NCBI GenBank assembly: GCA_024279135.1
Contig: JAJRRU010000009.1
Coordinates: 105,283 to 169,282 of the forward strand
Direction of reading: 5' to 3'
DNA: 64,000 bases
Origin: Alphaproteobacteria bacterium
Lineage (GTDB): Bacteria; Pseudomonadota; Alphaproteobacteria; Rhodospirillales; Casp-alpha2
The position numbers were made by a program, and so were the translations under genes. Position 1 is the first letter of the stretch, and the number at the start of each line of letters is the position of its first letter. Positions 18,069-26,579 of the stretch are shown piece after piece. The notes under the pieces are model-generated. The model was not told the origin of the DNA, did no database searches, and saw nothing but the letters and a program-made list of their open reading frames with translations.

Positions 18069-18683
18069 ATGAGCGTTGAAACGGCCATCACATTTGCGCT
18101 TGCCTGCTTCGTTGTCATGGCGTCCCCTGGACCCGGCATGATGGCGACTATCGGTCGTGGCATGACCCATGGTTTCTGGCCCACACAGTATTTTATTTTT
18201 GGCATTGCGCTCGGTGATCTGATTTTTTTGCTCGGCGCTATTTTCGGCCTGGCTGCCCTGGCCTCCCAATTTGAGATGGCGTTTACCCTGATCCGCTGGA
18301 TCGGTGCGGCTTATTTGATTTATCTGGGCATTAAGACCTGGACCGCCCAAACCGTTGATCCGCTCGATGTTCGTGTCGGCAGCCCTAACCCCATCGCCGG
18401 TTTTCTGGGTGGATTGTTTCTGACCCTGGGCAATCCCAAGGCTATTCTGTTTTGTCTGGGGTTTTTACCCGTTTTTATCAATTTAAAGAATCTCGCCGCT
18501 TCGGATATTGTCCTGGTCGCCAGTATTGATTTGGCTGTGTTGATTTTGACCATGGCTGGGTATGCTCTGTTATCATCGAAAGCCAGATTAATGTTTCGCT
18601 CGCCACGGACACTGGCATTTTTTAACAGAAGTGCCGGAACGGTGATGATCGGAACCGGCCTCGTTCTCGCAACCCGCAATTAA
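18069..18683 (+). CDS. LysE/RhtB family amino acid exporter
   Basis: 204 residues, six hydrophobic segments. It has the LysE-family N-terminal motif MASPGPGMMATIGRGMTHGF, the central IRWIGAAYLIYLGIKTW, and GFLGGLFLTLGNPKAILFCLGFLP. Predicted efflux of amino acids or homoserine-lactone-like compounds; the substrate is not specified by sequence. Starts 8 bp after ccmI and may be read through from the ccm operon. Confidence 0.88.
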   Translation: MSVETAITFALACFVVMASPGPGMMATIGRGMTHGFWPTQYFIFGIALGDLIFLLGAIFGLAALASQFEMAFTLIRWIGAAYLIYLGIKTWTAQTVDPLDVRVGSPNPIAGFLGGLFLTLGNPKAILFCLGFLPVFINLKNLAASDIVLVASIDLAVLILTMAGYALLSSKARLMFRSPRTLAFFNRSAGTVMIGTGLVLATRN

Positions 18684-18701
18684 CGTCAAGGTATTATCAT
18701 A

Positions 18702-19898
18702 ATGAACCAGTTTAAAACCCTCGATGATCTCGACGTGCGGGGTAAAAAGGTTCTGCTCAGAACAGACATGAACGTTCCCATGCGCGATGGCGCAATTACC
18801 GATGTCACGCGGATCGAGCGAACGGCCCCGACAATAGTTGAGCTTGCAGAGAAAGGCGCGATTGTGATTGTGCTGTCTCATTTCGGCAGACCAAAAGGCC
18901 AGGTGGTTGCCGATATGAGCCTGTCGCTGATTTCAGATGCATTATCGCGTGCCCTTGATAAGCCCGTCACGTTTGCCGATGACTGTATCGGGCAATCCGC
19001 AGCCGGTGTGATTGATGGGGCTGGTCCCGGCGACGTTGTTTTGCTGGAGAACCTGCGCTTTCATGCCGGTGAAGAAGCCAACGACCCTGAACTGGCGGCT
19101 CAATTGGCCGGGTTGGGTGATATTTACATCAACGATGCTTTTTCCTGCGCACACCGGGCACATGCCTCTACCGTTGGTATTGCGGCCCTGTTGCCTGCTG
19201 CCGCAGGGCGCCTTATGCAAGGTGAGCTGGAAGCGCTGGAAGGGGCGTTGGGCAACCCACAAAAGCCGGTTGCCGCCATCGTCGGTGGGGCCAAGGTTTC
19301 CTCAAAGATGGCCGTGCTGGGTAATCTGATTGAAAAAGTGGATATGATGGTTATCGGCGGTGGTATGGCCAATACATTCCTCTATGCCAATGGCATCGAT
19401 GTGGGATCATCCCTGTGTGAAAAGGATATGGCCCAGCAGGCTCGCGATATATGTTCCAGGGCGCAATTACAGGGTTGCGAGATTATTCTGCCCTATGACG
19501 CGGTGGTCGCCAATGAATTCAAGGCCGGGGTGGCGTCGGCCACCACAGCGCTTAATATTATCACCCCTGAGGCCATGATCCTGGATCTGGGAACTGAATC
19601 GATCAATCATATCAACGGACGGCTGGCCGACTGTAAAACCGTGTTATGGAACGGACCGCTCGGGGCGTTTGAAATCGAGCCTTTCGACGTGGGCACCAAC
19701 GCGGTAGCGCAATTTGTCGCAAGCCGGACTAAATCCGGCGACCTGCTTAGCGTGGCCGGTGGTGGCGATACGGTGTCGGCGCTGGCAAACGCCGGAGTCG
19801 TGGATGATTTTTCCTATGTCTCCAGTGCGGGTGGGGCATTCCTGGAATGGCTGGAAGGCCGTGAACTACCCGGCGTGGCAGCCCTCAAAGGCGATTAG
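18702..19898 (+). CDS. pgk: phosphoglycerate kinase
   Basis: 398 residues, full length. N-terminal substrate loop [33 protein letters not shown] and [14 protein letters not shown]; hinge and nucleotide site [11 protein letters not shown]-terminal WNGPLGAFE and [11 protein letters not shown]. Catalyses 1,3-bisphosphoglycerate + ADP to 3-phosphoglycerate + ATP. No gap or tktA gene adjoins it, unlike the common gap-pgk arrangement. Confidence 0.96.
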   Translation: MNQFKTLDDLDVRGKKVLLRTDMNVPMRDGAITDVTRIERTAPTIVELAEKGAIVIVLSHFGRPKGQVVADMSLSLISDALSRALDKPVTFADDCIGQSAAGVIDGAGPGDVVLLENLRFHAGEEANDPELAAQLAGLGDIYINDAFSCAHRAHASTVGIAALLPAAAGRLMQGELEALEGALGNPQKPVAAIVGGAKVSSKMAVLGNLIEKVDMMVIGGGMANTFLYANGIDVGSSLCEKDMAQQARDICSRAQLQGCEIILPYDAVVANEFKAGVASATTALNIITPEAMILDLGTESINHINGRLADCKTVLWNGPLGAFEIEPFDVGTNAVAQFVASRTKSGDLLSVAGGGDTVSALANAGVVDDFSYVSSAGGAFLEWLEGRELPGVAALKGD

Positions 19899-19936
19899 GG
19901 CCGGATCACATTAATTAGTCTATCTGGTAGAAAACC

Positions 19937-21049
19937 CTATAAATCGCCGACACTGTCGAGCAGCATTTCCTTGAAGGCGACCATCAGGATCGGATCGAGA
20001 TGACCTTTCATGCTTCCCATGATGCTGAAGGCTTTTTCCGGGGGCATGGATGGTTTATAGACCCGCCGGTCGGTCAGGGCACTGAAGATATCAATGATGG
20101 CGGCCATGCGGGCCAATTGATTAAGCTCCGTGCCGGCAAGGCCTAGCGGATATCCCGAGCCATCCAGTTTTTCATGATGCTGACCGGCAATGATACCGAC
20201 ACCTTTGGGCAGATCATTGGATTTATCCAGAAATTCAAGGGTATGATCCACGTGGGTTTTCATGATCGCAAATTCGTCATCATCCAGTTTCCCGGCCTTG
20301 TTCAGGACTTCGTGGGGAATGACCATCTTGCCCACGTCATGCAGCAACCCTCCCGCGGTCAGGGTCATCAGGTCGTCACCCTTGATATTGATGGCCTGGC
20401 CAAACAGACTGAGCAGTGTGGCGACACGCATGGAGTGAACATAGGAATAGTTGTCGTGCCCCCGGATGCCGCCCAGCATTTCCTGAAAATTTTGATCCTG
20501 TACGGCCTTGATCAGTGGTTGGCAATTTTCAGCCACACTGCTGTAGGCTACCGGGGTGCCCTCGCTGATAAGATCGGCAATGGAGTTGAACGAGTCCAGG
20601 GTGTTTTTCAGGGCGGCCTGTTGCACGGGCTCAATGTTATCCCAGTCGGCTTCAATGGCGGAGTTTACCTGGCTGGAAATGGCGTTCAACAGGGCCGTTC
20701 TGCGATAGGGTTTTGTCAGCACATTCACACCCTGATAACCCATAGCACCATCGATCAGGTCGGTTTGGCTTGGTGAGCATATAAAGACGATGGGTAATTT
20801 GTCGGCACTCAGCATTCGGCGGACGCGTGTTACGATATCAATACTGGACATGTCAGTTTGGGCAGAATCGATGACCAGTGCAGAGGGAACACGTTTGTTC
20901 AGTGAATCGAGTAATAGGGATGAATCGTCAAACGTGCGTGTCCGGTAAAATGAATGGGCCGCTTTTTCAATCTGAGTGAGATGATTATCATTATCGCTAA
21001 TTGCAAACAGATAGTCCCTGCCTGATGTTTCAAGTTGTATATCGGCCAT
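19937..21049 (-). CDS. response regulator with HD-GYP phosphodiesterase domain
   Basis: 370 residues. The N-terminal receiver-like domain (about 12-130) has acidic SDND, a candidate phospho-Asp in ALVIDSAQTD and Lys in LTKPY. The HD-GYP domain (about 180-365) has HD in LLHDVGKMVIP, HHEKLDGSGYP with the GYP signature, and the metal-ligand helices (HVDHTLEFL, RMAAIIDIFSALTDRR). Predicted to hydrolyse cyclic-di-GMP. AGGGA precedes the ATG. The 233 bp upstream are strikingly AT-rich and presumably hold its promoter. Confidence 0.9.
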   Translation of the reverse strand: MADIQLETSGRDYLFAISDNDNHLTQIEKAAHSFYRTRTFDDSSLLLDSLNKRVPSALVIDSAQTDMSSIDIVTRVRRMLSADKLPIVFICSPSQTDLIDGAMGYQGVNVLTKPYRRTALLNAISSQVNSAIEADWDNIEPVQQAALKNTLDSFNSIADLISEGTPVAYSSVAENCQPLIKAVQDQNFQEMLGGIRGHDNYSYVHSMRVATLLSLFGQAINIKGDDLMTLTAGGLLHDVGKMVIPHEVLNKAGKLDDDEFAIMKTHVDHTLEFLDKSNDLPKGVGIIAGQHHEKLDGSGYPLGLAGTELNQLARMAAIIDIFSALTDRRVYKPSMPPEKAFSIMGSMKGHLDPILMVAFKEMLLDSVGDL

Positions 21050-21282
21050 CTGGAGTCCCTGTTACCCTTAGCATTATTTTTATTCATAACAATGTTGGCG
21101 TTATTGATATTGTTATTTGGTGAATGAAATAATAATTTACAATGATTTTAAATAATGAAGTAAATAAATATAATCCTTTTTTTAATAAATTCTATCGCCG
21201 TATGTTCCCGTCACGTTAATAATAAGAGTACTCTGTTTCACTCGGCATTGGAATTCTTAGTTTTGGTTTTTGTTATCATTGT

Positions 21283-21846
21283 TCAGGTTAATTCGGCATG
21301 CCCACCCGGGGTAACGAAAATTCGTCGCACCAATGGCTCAAAAACTTCCAGGTCCAGGGTATCATAATCCGGGTCGAAGGCATTCTGGTCGTAGTTATGA
21401 CAAAAATACACACAATCATCATACCAGGGGTGGTCTTTATAGCGGTCGCGGATATGGCGGTCTCCACCGAGATGATGGTTAAAATAATATCCCTGGAACA
21501 GGCCATGATGTTTAATGATCCAGTGAACCCGCTCGCTGACGTAGGGTTTGAGCATGGCGGCGGCCAGTTCACTGTGGTTATAGGGCGCGATAACATCGCC
21601 GATGTCGTGTAACAATGCGGCAACAACCATTTCCTCATCGGCACCATCACGCTGGGCCAGGGTCGCCGATTGCAGGCTATGTTCATAACGATTGATCTTG
21701 TAACCACCCCAGTTAACATCGAGCGTCTTCAACTGGTCCAAGATACGATCGACCAGATCGGCATTAGCTTCGGTCTCCAGGCTCAACAACTGTTCGAATT
21801 CCTGTTTTGTACCGTTTTCCATGCGCGTCCAATTAACATCAATCAT
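21283..21846 (-). CDS. HD-domain protein of the PhnZ/TmpB-like mixed-valent diiron oxygenase superfamily
   Basis: 187 residues. The block INRYEHSLQSATLAQRDGAD and then MVVAALLHDIGD match the diagnostic start of PhnZ-like proteins. Probable metal ligands are His56, His80-Asp81, His113/114 and a late Asp. PhnZ and TmpB cleave organophosphonates oxidatively, but no phosphonate genes are nearby. At the place of PhnZ's substrate-gating Tyr and Glu this protein reads WGGY (46-49). It may therefore act on a different substrate or be a phosphohydrolase. GGGAG lies about 10 bp before the ATG. The gene is divergent from a small Cys-rich gene across an FNR-type box. Confidence 0.75.
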   Translation of the reverse strand: MIDVNWTRMENGTKQEFEQLLSLETEANADLVDRILDQLKTLDVNWGGYKINRYEHSLQSATLAQRDGADEEMVVAALLHDIGDVIAPYNHSELAAAMLKPYVSERVHWIIKHHGLFQGYYFNHHLGGDRHIRDRYKDHPWYDDCVYFCHNYDQNAFDPDYDTLDLEVFEPLVRRIFVTPGGHAELT

Positions 21847-21878
21847 CGATGAATACTCCCGTAATAATTGTATAGTAC

Positions 21879-21892
21879 TTGACCTGGATCAA
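21879..21892. promoter_or_regulatory. FNR/FixK-type anaerobox
   Basis: TTGACCTGGATCAA differs by one base from the consensus TTGAT-N4-ATCAA. It is centred about 54 bp before the ATG at 21940 and about 40 bp before the divergent HD gene start. A TATATA sequence at 21915-21920 is a possible -10. This suggests oxygen- or nitric-oxide-linked control by an Fnr/FixK/Dnr-type regulator. Confidence 0.55.
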
Positions 21893-21939
21893 GGACAATC
21901 GCTCTATGGTACTGTATATAAAAATCGGAGGATAGATAA

Positions 21940-22176
21940 ATGGATAGCAAATACATTCGCAAAGGTCTTCCTGCTCCCTTGCGGGGAATGATGCGCATAC
22001 AAAATATTAATGTACTTGATAGTATCGAGACACGCCGTGACGATATTCGTGTCTGTTCGGTGATCTGTTGGACCTGTCGCATTCACAATGACTGCACATT
22101 GCAAGGTGTGCGGCAACACATTGAGTATTGTCCCAATAATAAAATATTTGCTACTCTACCAAAGCTGACCGCCTGA
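21940..22176 (+). CDS. small Cys-rich protein, DUF6455-like
   Basis: 78 residues with five cysteines (39, 43, 46, 52, 64) in a Cx3Cx2Cx5Cx11C pattern ending in CPNN. That resembles the C-terminal signature of DUF6455 proteins, which often occur near denitrification or redox genes. A strong GGAGG lies 8 bp before the ATG, and an FNR-type box lies upstream, which argues for a real, oxygen-regulated gene. The cysteines could bind Zn or an Fe-S cluster. Function unknown; family match made by eye. Confidence 0.65.
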   Translation: MDSKYIRKGLPAPLRGMMRIQNINVLDSIETRRDDIRVCSVICWTCRIHNDCTLQGVRQHIEYCPNNKIFATLPKLTA

Positions 22177-22210
22177 TAATCCGGCACCGCTTTAACCGCC
22201 AATTAATATG

Positions 22211-24403
22211 TCAGTCAGATTGATCGTCCGGGTTGGTGGCTGTTTTCTTTGAGCCGGGGCCGACCTTGTTGATCAGGTCATCAAGCATGGTTTGTAATCG
22301 TTCCGATTGTGACATGAGTTTGCGTGTCGCTTCCAGGGCCTCGCTTGAGGCCATGGATGCAATGTCGTGGGCTATATGATTGACTTTGTCCAATGAGCGA
22401 TGCAGGTCATCGACGATCTGTTCAGCTCGATTTACGCGGTTCCGTAAATTTTCAAACCGACGACCTTCTCCGCGTTCATCCCCGCGTTCATCCCCGCGTT
22501 TATCATTGTCACCCGGTGAGGTGTCTGGCGGGATGGGTTTCTGCCCTTTGTCTGTTATTGCTTTCTTGCCTGTGCCTGTGCCTGTGCTTGTGCTTGTGGC
22601 GGTGGCGGTTTTTGTTTCGCCGGTTATGGATGGTGTAATGGCATTGAATACCAGCAAGTTGGCTTCGTCACGAATGGCGCTGATATGGATTTCAAGGTCT
22701 TCGATCTGGTGAGTGGTCTGGGTCAGCAGGTTGATCATGTGCTCCGTTCGTTCGACGTCTTTTGCTGCCAGGGTGACGCTGTCATTATATTGACTGAGTT
22801 GGCGTGTCGCCGTGCCGATGGTCTCCAGATTATCGATCTTGACGGGGCTGGTATCAGGTTCAACCGGTACCAGTGCTGCGGTGGGTAACTCGTCCGCAAT
22901 GATGGTCCTGCCCTGGTTTGCGGGTGAGATGCCGAGGGTATCTTTTGGGGAGGCATCAGGTGTCTGTTTCGGAATTATTTCAGTGCTTTTTTCTGAACTT
23001 TTTACAGGACCATCGTCAAGTTTATCCGTAGGCTTGTTTACAGGAATTCTGTCTTGCTCCGTGGCAGAATGATCTTTTAGCTCGTCGATCCCATCAGCAA
23101 TAGCCCCCAGCGACAGGCGCATACGCAGATCATCAAGCTGGGATCTTAGATGGTCAATTTCGGTCAGCTTGTCGAGCCATTTATCGAACGCACTGGCCAT
23201 GTCGCCGATTTCATCGTTGTTGCCCTGCAAGGGAATGCCACCGGTCCGGTCACCTTTTGCCAGGTTTACGACGGCTTTGCTCAAGCGCGTCACTGGCAGC
23301 GTTATGGAGCGCATCAGGGTCAATCCGGCCAGTACCAGAACGACGATAATAATTGCACTGCCAGCGGCAAGGGTTTTGCGTGCCTGGATGTATTCCTGTT
23401 CGTAGTTCAGGGGTGAAATACGCAAGAGCTGTGTGCCATAGTCGCTGACCTCGCGCACGCTGGGGGCAATGTAGTCAAGTATTTGAATAATTTCTGCGGG
23501 CGGGGTCTCCAGTTTGTCGCGTACCTCGATGGTCTGATTTAATAGTCCGCGATGTGTTTGCAGGGCCGCCATAAGATCGGCCCGTTGACCACTATCCAGG
23601 ACCTCCCGTTCAATACCCGCGATCAGATCGCCGTAAAGCTCGTTGGTTGCTGCACGTTCGGCTTGGCTGGCTTGAACCGGACTATGTTCGGCGCGGTCAT
23701 CGAGGGTGGAAAATTTACGCAGCAGTCCCAGATACTGCACGGTGTCATCGCTCGCAAAGAGTTCTCTGATCTTCGTGACCATGTCACGGCGTTGAACGCG
23801 CAGGCCCGTATTCCGGCTCAGTCCCAGACGGTTGCGTGCATCGGTCATGGTTGAAAATTCAAGCCCATAGCTGGAAAATGCATCTCTGATTGTGCCAATT
23901 GCATCGGATAGCTGCCCGGTTACCTGACCGGATTTTCCCCCTGATGCGGCACTGTTTTGTATCACGTCAAGCGAGGTAAGTACCTGATCCACGGCGCGGC
24001 GGTGTAATTGTGTGGATTGAGGATTGTCATTGTCGGGACTATCGCGAACCAGACGGTCATAGAAACGTACATCACCGATTGCCCGGTTCAACTCTGAAAC
24101 TGACTGTGAAACCACCCGGCTTTCTTTCAAGACTGTCAGAGACAGGCTCATTTGTTGATCAACAAAGTTATACAATGTGGCAAATCCGCCAAGGGATACG
24201 AGCCCCAGAAGCAGAAACAGGATGTTCCGTGTGGCGAGCCGTAATCCACCCATAAATGATTTGTCCGCAGACATTGGGTTGTGCAAATCCAGGTAATGCT
24301 TTTCAGTCTTGATATCGTGGCTCATCAGTGCAAATTCCACATAATTTTCATCATGCCCCGGCTTCATAAAATGCCATGAGGTAGCGTCTGGCCAAGCTAT
24401 CAT
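22211..24403 (-). CDS. chemoreceptor-like membrane protein with HAMP and an aberrant signalling tip
   Basis: 730 residues. TM1 (about 57-77), a helical periplasmic sensor, TM2 (about 349-371), HAMP (SITLPVTRLSKAV...NDEIGDMASAFDKW), then a long coiled-coil/disordered cytoplasmic part. A stretch IRDEANLLVFNA (about 577-590) recalls the methyl-accepting chemotaxis protein hairpin (IADQTNLLALNA). The tip's other half is not found: a Thr/Ala/Gly repeat (TATATSTSTGTGTG) and an RGDERGDERGEG repeat follow, before a return helix FENLRNRVNRAEQIVDDLHRSL. The CheW-binding tip is therefore probably lost. Start uncertain: ATG codons at 24403 and 24325 both have weak ribosome sites. Confidence 0.75.
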   Translation of the reverse strand: MIAWPDATSWHFMKPGHDENYVEFALMSHDIKTEKHYLDLHNPMSADKSFMGGLRLATRNILFLLLGLVSLGGFATLYNFVDQQMSLSLTVLKESRVVSQSVSELNRAIGDVRFYDRLVRDSPDNDNPQSTQLHRRAVDQVLTSLDVIQNSAASGGKSGQVTGQLSDAIGTIRDAFSSYGLEFSTMTDARNRLGLSRNTGLRVQRRDMVTKIRELFASDDTVQYLGLLRKFSTLDDRAEHSPVQASQAERAATNELYGDLIAGIEREVLDSGQRADLMAALQTHRGLLNQTIEVRDKLETPPAEIIQILDYIAPSVREVSDYGTQLLRISPLNYEQEYIQARKTLAAGSAIIIVVLVLAGLTLMRSITLPVTRLSKAVVNLAKGDRTGGIPLQGNNDEIGDMASAFDKWLDKLTEIDHLRSQLDDLRMRLSLGAIADGIDELKDHSATEQDRIPVNKPTDKLDDGPVKSSEKSTEIIPKQTPDASPKDTLGISPANQGRTIIADELPTAALVPVEPDTSPVKIDNLETIGTATRQLSQYNDSVTLAAKDVERTEHMINLLTQTTHQIEDLEIHISAIRDEANLLVFNAITPSITGETKTATATSTSTGTGTGKKAITDKGQKPIPPDTSPGDNDKRGDERGDERGEGRRFENLRNRVNRAEQIVDDLHRSLDKVNHIAHDIASMASSEALEATRKLMSQSERLQTMLDDLINKVGPGSKKTATNPDDQSD
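22471..22504. repeat. 12-bp tandem repeat in the chemoreceptor-like gene
   Basis: CGCGTTCATCCC is present twice perfectly and a third time partly, in frame. It encodes the repeated Asp-Glu-Arg-Gly units of the cytoplasmic linker. Confidence 0.85.
22567..22608. repeat. 6-bp tandem repeat in the chemoreceptor-like gene
   Basis: Seven hexamers: TGCCTG three times, TGCTTG twice, TGGCGG twice. They lie in frame and encode alternating Thr-Ala, Thr-Ser and Thr-Gly where the chemoreceptor tip should continue. Length changes in steps of 6 bp would keep the frame. Confidence 0.85.
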
Positions 24404-24547
24404 GGTCTATGGGGCCAGGCAATCAGGTGCTGTCGAACAAGACCCGCAAAGCACCGGTACCAATCAACTGTATGCAAAACGGGAAAAATAGGTTATGTTG
24501 GTTTCTTGCGCTAAAAGTGCGCTATAAATATAATACAAGAGGTTAAT

Positions 24548-24727
24548 ATGGCTGATACAATAGGTGCCGTGGCATCAACACAACCAAATTCGGTAATCCA
24601 TCAGGCTGTTCAGCAAGAGCGCGAAGTCGCTGCTCCGGCCCCGCAGCAAGAAGTCGAAGAGAGCGATACAGAAAGCCGTGAATCCAGCGATCCTGATCGT
24701 GGCAATCTGCTCGATATTATAGCCTGA
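24548..24727 (+). CDS. small protein with C-terminal RGxxLDI signature
   Basis: 59 residues, MADTIGAVAS at the start and RGNLLDIIA at the end; Gln/Glu-rich, no TM, probably disordered. AGAGG sits 5 bp before the ATG. Its last nine residues match the pattern at the end of the neighbouring small ORF (RGYYLDILV). A TTGCGC-17-TATAAT promoter-like sequence lies at 24506-24534, though it sits very close to the ribosome site. Function unknown. The shared tail suggests a recognition tag or a conserved interaction motif. Confidence 0.6.
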   Translation: MADTIGAVASTQPNSVIHQAVQQEREVAAPAPQQEVEESDTESRESSDPDRGNLLDIIA

Positions 24728-24823
24728 TTATTCCAGACTTATTTTCTGCATTATGCGCATAACCTGCACTGCCCGGTAGTGATCTTTACGCTTCATTAAC
24801 CATTAATTTGTACAGTGCTTGGT

Positions 24824-25084
24824 ATGAACATTTTATCTGCCATATCGTCCTCCCTAGATAGTATTTCGCGCCCACCCGCCTTATCAAAAGGTGTGCCGAC
24901 AACGGTAACAAAAGGGGGAGAGTACCGCGAGATCGAACAGGTTCGCAGGCGAGCAACGGTTATCGCCGGCAGCGAAACACCCGACCAACGCAACGCCATT
25001 GATCGTCTGGAGATGGCCTTGAGTTCCAGTGAGCCACCACGTAACGATGTGCCTCGTGGTTATTATCTCGATATTCTAGTGTAA
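24824..25084 (+). CDS. small protein with C-terminal RGxxLDI signature (second copy)
   Basis: 86 residues from the ATG at 24824; a GTG 9 bp earlier is also possible and neither has a strong ribosome site. It is helical in the middle (RNAIDRLEMALSSS) and ends RGYYLDILV. The only clear similarity to the 59-residue protein just upstream is this tail, so the two are not simple duplicates. Same strand, 96 bp apart, possibly co-transcribed. Function not recognised. Confidence 0.55.
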   Translation: MNILSAISSSLDSISRPPALSKGVPTTVTKGGEYREIEQVRRRATVIAGSETPDQRNAIDRLEMALSSSEPPRNDVPRGYYLDILV

Positions 25085-25095
25085 TTTATTTCAAT

Positions 25096-25692
25096 TCAGA
25101 ATGATGAATTCGGTTGGGTGAGAAATTCCAGTTCCATATCCGTACTGGTTCGCCCGAGTATTTCATTGCGGTGGGGGAACCGTCCAAACCGTTCGATAAT
25201 CCGTTGATGGCTTATGGCATACTCGATAAAATTTTCTATTCCCAGATCCTTAAACAGCTTTACTGACAGGTTCTGATCATCGAGGCTTTCGCTGTGCTCC
25301 AGTGGCATATAGCAAAATACCCGCATCACCGACGGCAGCTGTTGATCGAGGCCATATTCGATAACGCGGGCGGTTAGGTCACGAGCCTTGCTATCGCTGG
25401 CAAAACTTTTCGGGGTATTTCGAAAAATATTCCTCGGCACCTGGTCGAGCAGAAGTATCAGCGCCAGACTTTCCAATGCCTGATTTGATGCATGCTCGGA
25501 TGATGCCCAGTGATCGAGAGCGCCGCTAACGGCTTGCTCATAGGGTGCCAGCAAATCAGTCTTGATCCGGTCATCAAAGGCTTGGTCCTTGACCCACCAT
25601 TGTTTGCGGTTTTCGCCATACTCGGGCGATCCCGGCTCACCGAACCAGAAATCAAGAATTGCCTGGGCTTGTTTGCATGGAGTTTGTGTCAT
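25096..25692 (-). CDS. DUF924 family protein
   Basis: 198 residues. It carries the family motifs ILDFWFGEPGSPEYG, WW.KD..FD, LILLLDQVPRNIFRNTPKSFASD, FCYMPLEHSESLDDQ and a closing GRFPHRNEILGR. DUF924 members are all-helical, tetratricopeptide-like proteins of unknown function found widely in proteobacteria. The next gene upstream on the same strand (EamA transporter) is 28 bp away, so co-transcription is possible. Confidence 0.88.
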   Translation of the reverse strand: MTQTPCKQAQAILDFWFGEPGSPEYGENRKQWWVKDQAFDDRIKTDLLAPYEQAVSGALDHWASSEHASNQALESLALILLLDQVPRNIFRNTPKSFASDSKARDLTARVIEYGLDQQLPSVMRVFCYMPLEHSESLDDQNLSVKLFKDLGIENFIEYAISHQRIIERFGRFPHRNEILGRTSTDMELEFLTQPNSSF

Positions 25693-25720
25693 GAGGATTT
25701 TGCCTTTATTTTATCGCCTG

Positions 25721-26569
25721 CTAGACATGCATTGTAACGACACCACCGACAATGGCAATGGCGGCAAACCAACGAATCGGGCCGAACTTTTCATGCAGGG
25801 TTATGGCCCCCAGAACGACCGCAAACAGCACCGATGTCTCTCGCAAAGCCGATACATGGGCCATATTTCCCATGCTCAGGGCATAGAGCACGATGAAATA
25901 TCCCATTGTTGCCAGCAAACCTCCCAATAGAGCTTTTTTGCCATCCTGGCGCAGGAAACTCATATAAATATGCCACCGTTTTACCATCACATAGAGCAAT
26001 AATGGTGCGCCATCGAGAATGTTCAGCCAGACAATATAACCCCAGGGCTCAGACGATATCGTCAACCCCAACCCGTCGACCACGGTATAGGACGCGATGA
26101 ACAGACCGGTGGTGAAGGCCAGTAAAAATGGTTTGCGATGGCCGGGGCCGGGCAGGCCTTTTTCGAATGCAAACATACAAATACCCAGGCAGGTAAATAC
26201 CAGGCCAATGGTTGCTTGCAGGCTTAGAATCTCACCGGCCAGTATGCTGGCGCCAATGGCAACAAGCAGGGGGGCCGAACCGCGGGCTACCGGATAGGCA
26301 GAGCTTAAATCACCGTGTTTCAGGGCATACCACAGAAAAAAGAAATAGCCGAAATGCAAGACTACTGAGAGCAGCAAATATGGCCACACTTCGGGTTCGG
26401 GGAAATCGACAAAAGGCGCGGCAAACATATAAATTATGGCGCCTGTGCCTATCACGGTGGCAAAAATGCTCAAACCGTCCCCGCTGGTTTTAACCAGGGC
26501 ATTCCATGAGGCGTGAGCCAGTGCCGCCAGTAAAAGCAACCCGATCATGGTGGGGGAAATGGTGCTCAT
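25721..26569 (-). CDS. EamA-family (DMT superfamily) transporter
   Basis: 282 residues with about ten hydrophobic segments in two EamA repeats. The first starts at LLLAALAHASWNALVKTSGDG; the second ends with ALRETSVLFAVVLGAITLHEKFGPIRW. Typical of metabolite/drug exporters; the substrate is not predictable. Ends 28 bp before the DUF924 gene on the same strand. Confidence 0.88.
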   Translation of the reverse strand: MSTISPTMIGLLLLAALAHASWNALVKTSGDGLSIFATVIGTGAIIYMFAAPFVDFPEPEVWPYLLLSVVLHFGYFFFLWYALKHGDLSSAYPVARGSAPLLVAIGASILAGEILSLQATIGLVFTCLGICMFAFEKGLPGPGHRKPFLLAFTTGLFIASYTVVDGLGLTISSEPWGYIVWLNILDGAPLLLYVMVKRWHIYMSFLRQDGKKALLGGLLATMGYFIVLYALSMGNMAHVSALRETSVLFAVVLGAITLHEKFGPIRWFAAIAIVGGVVTMHV

Positions 26570-26579
26570 ACAAAATTAC

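Noticed and set aside
22258..22275. TTGAT-like sequence resembling an FNR box within the chemoreceptor-like gene
   Set aside because: The half-sites are six bases apart instead of four and the position is internal to a coding region.
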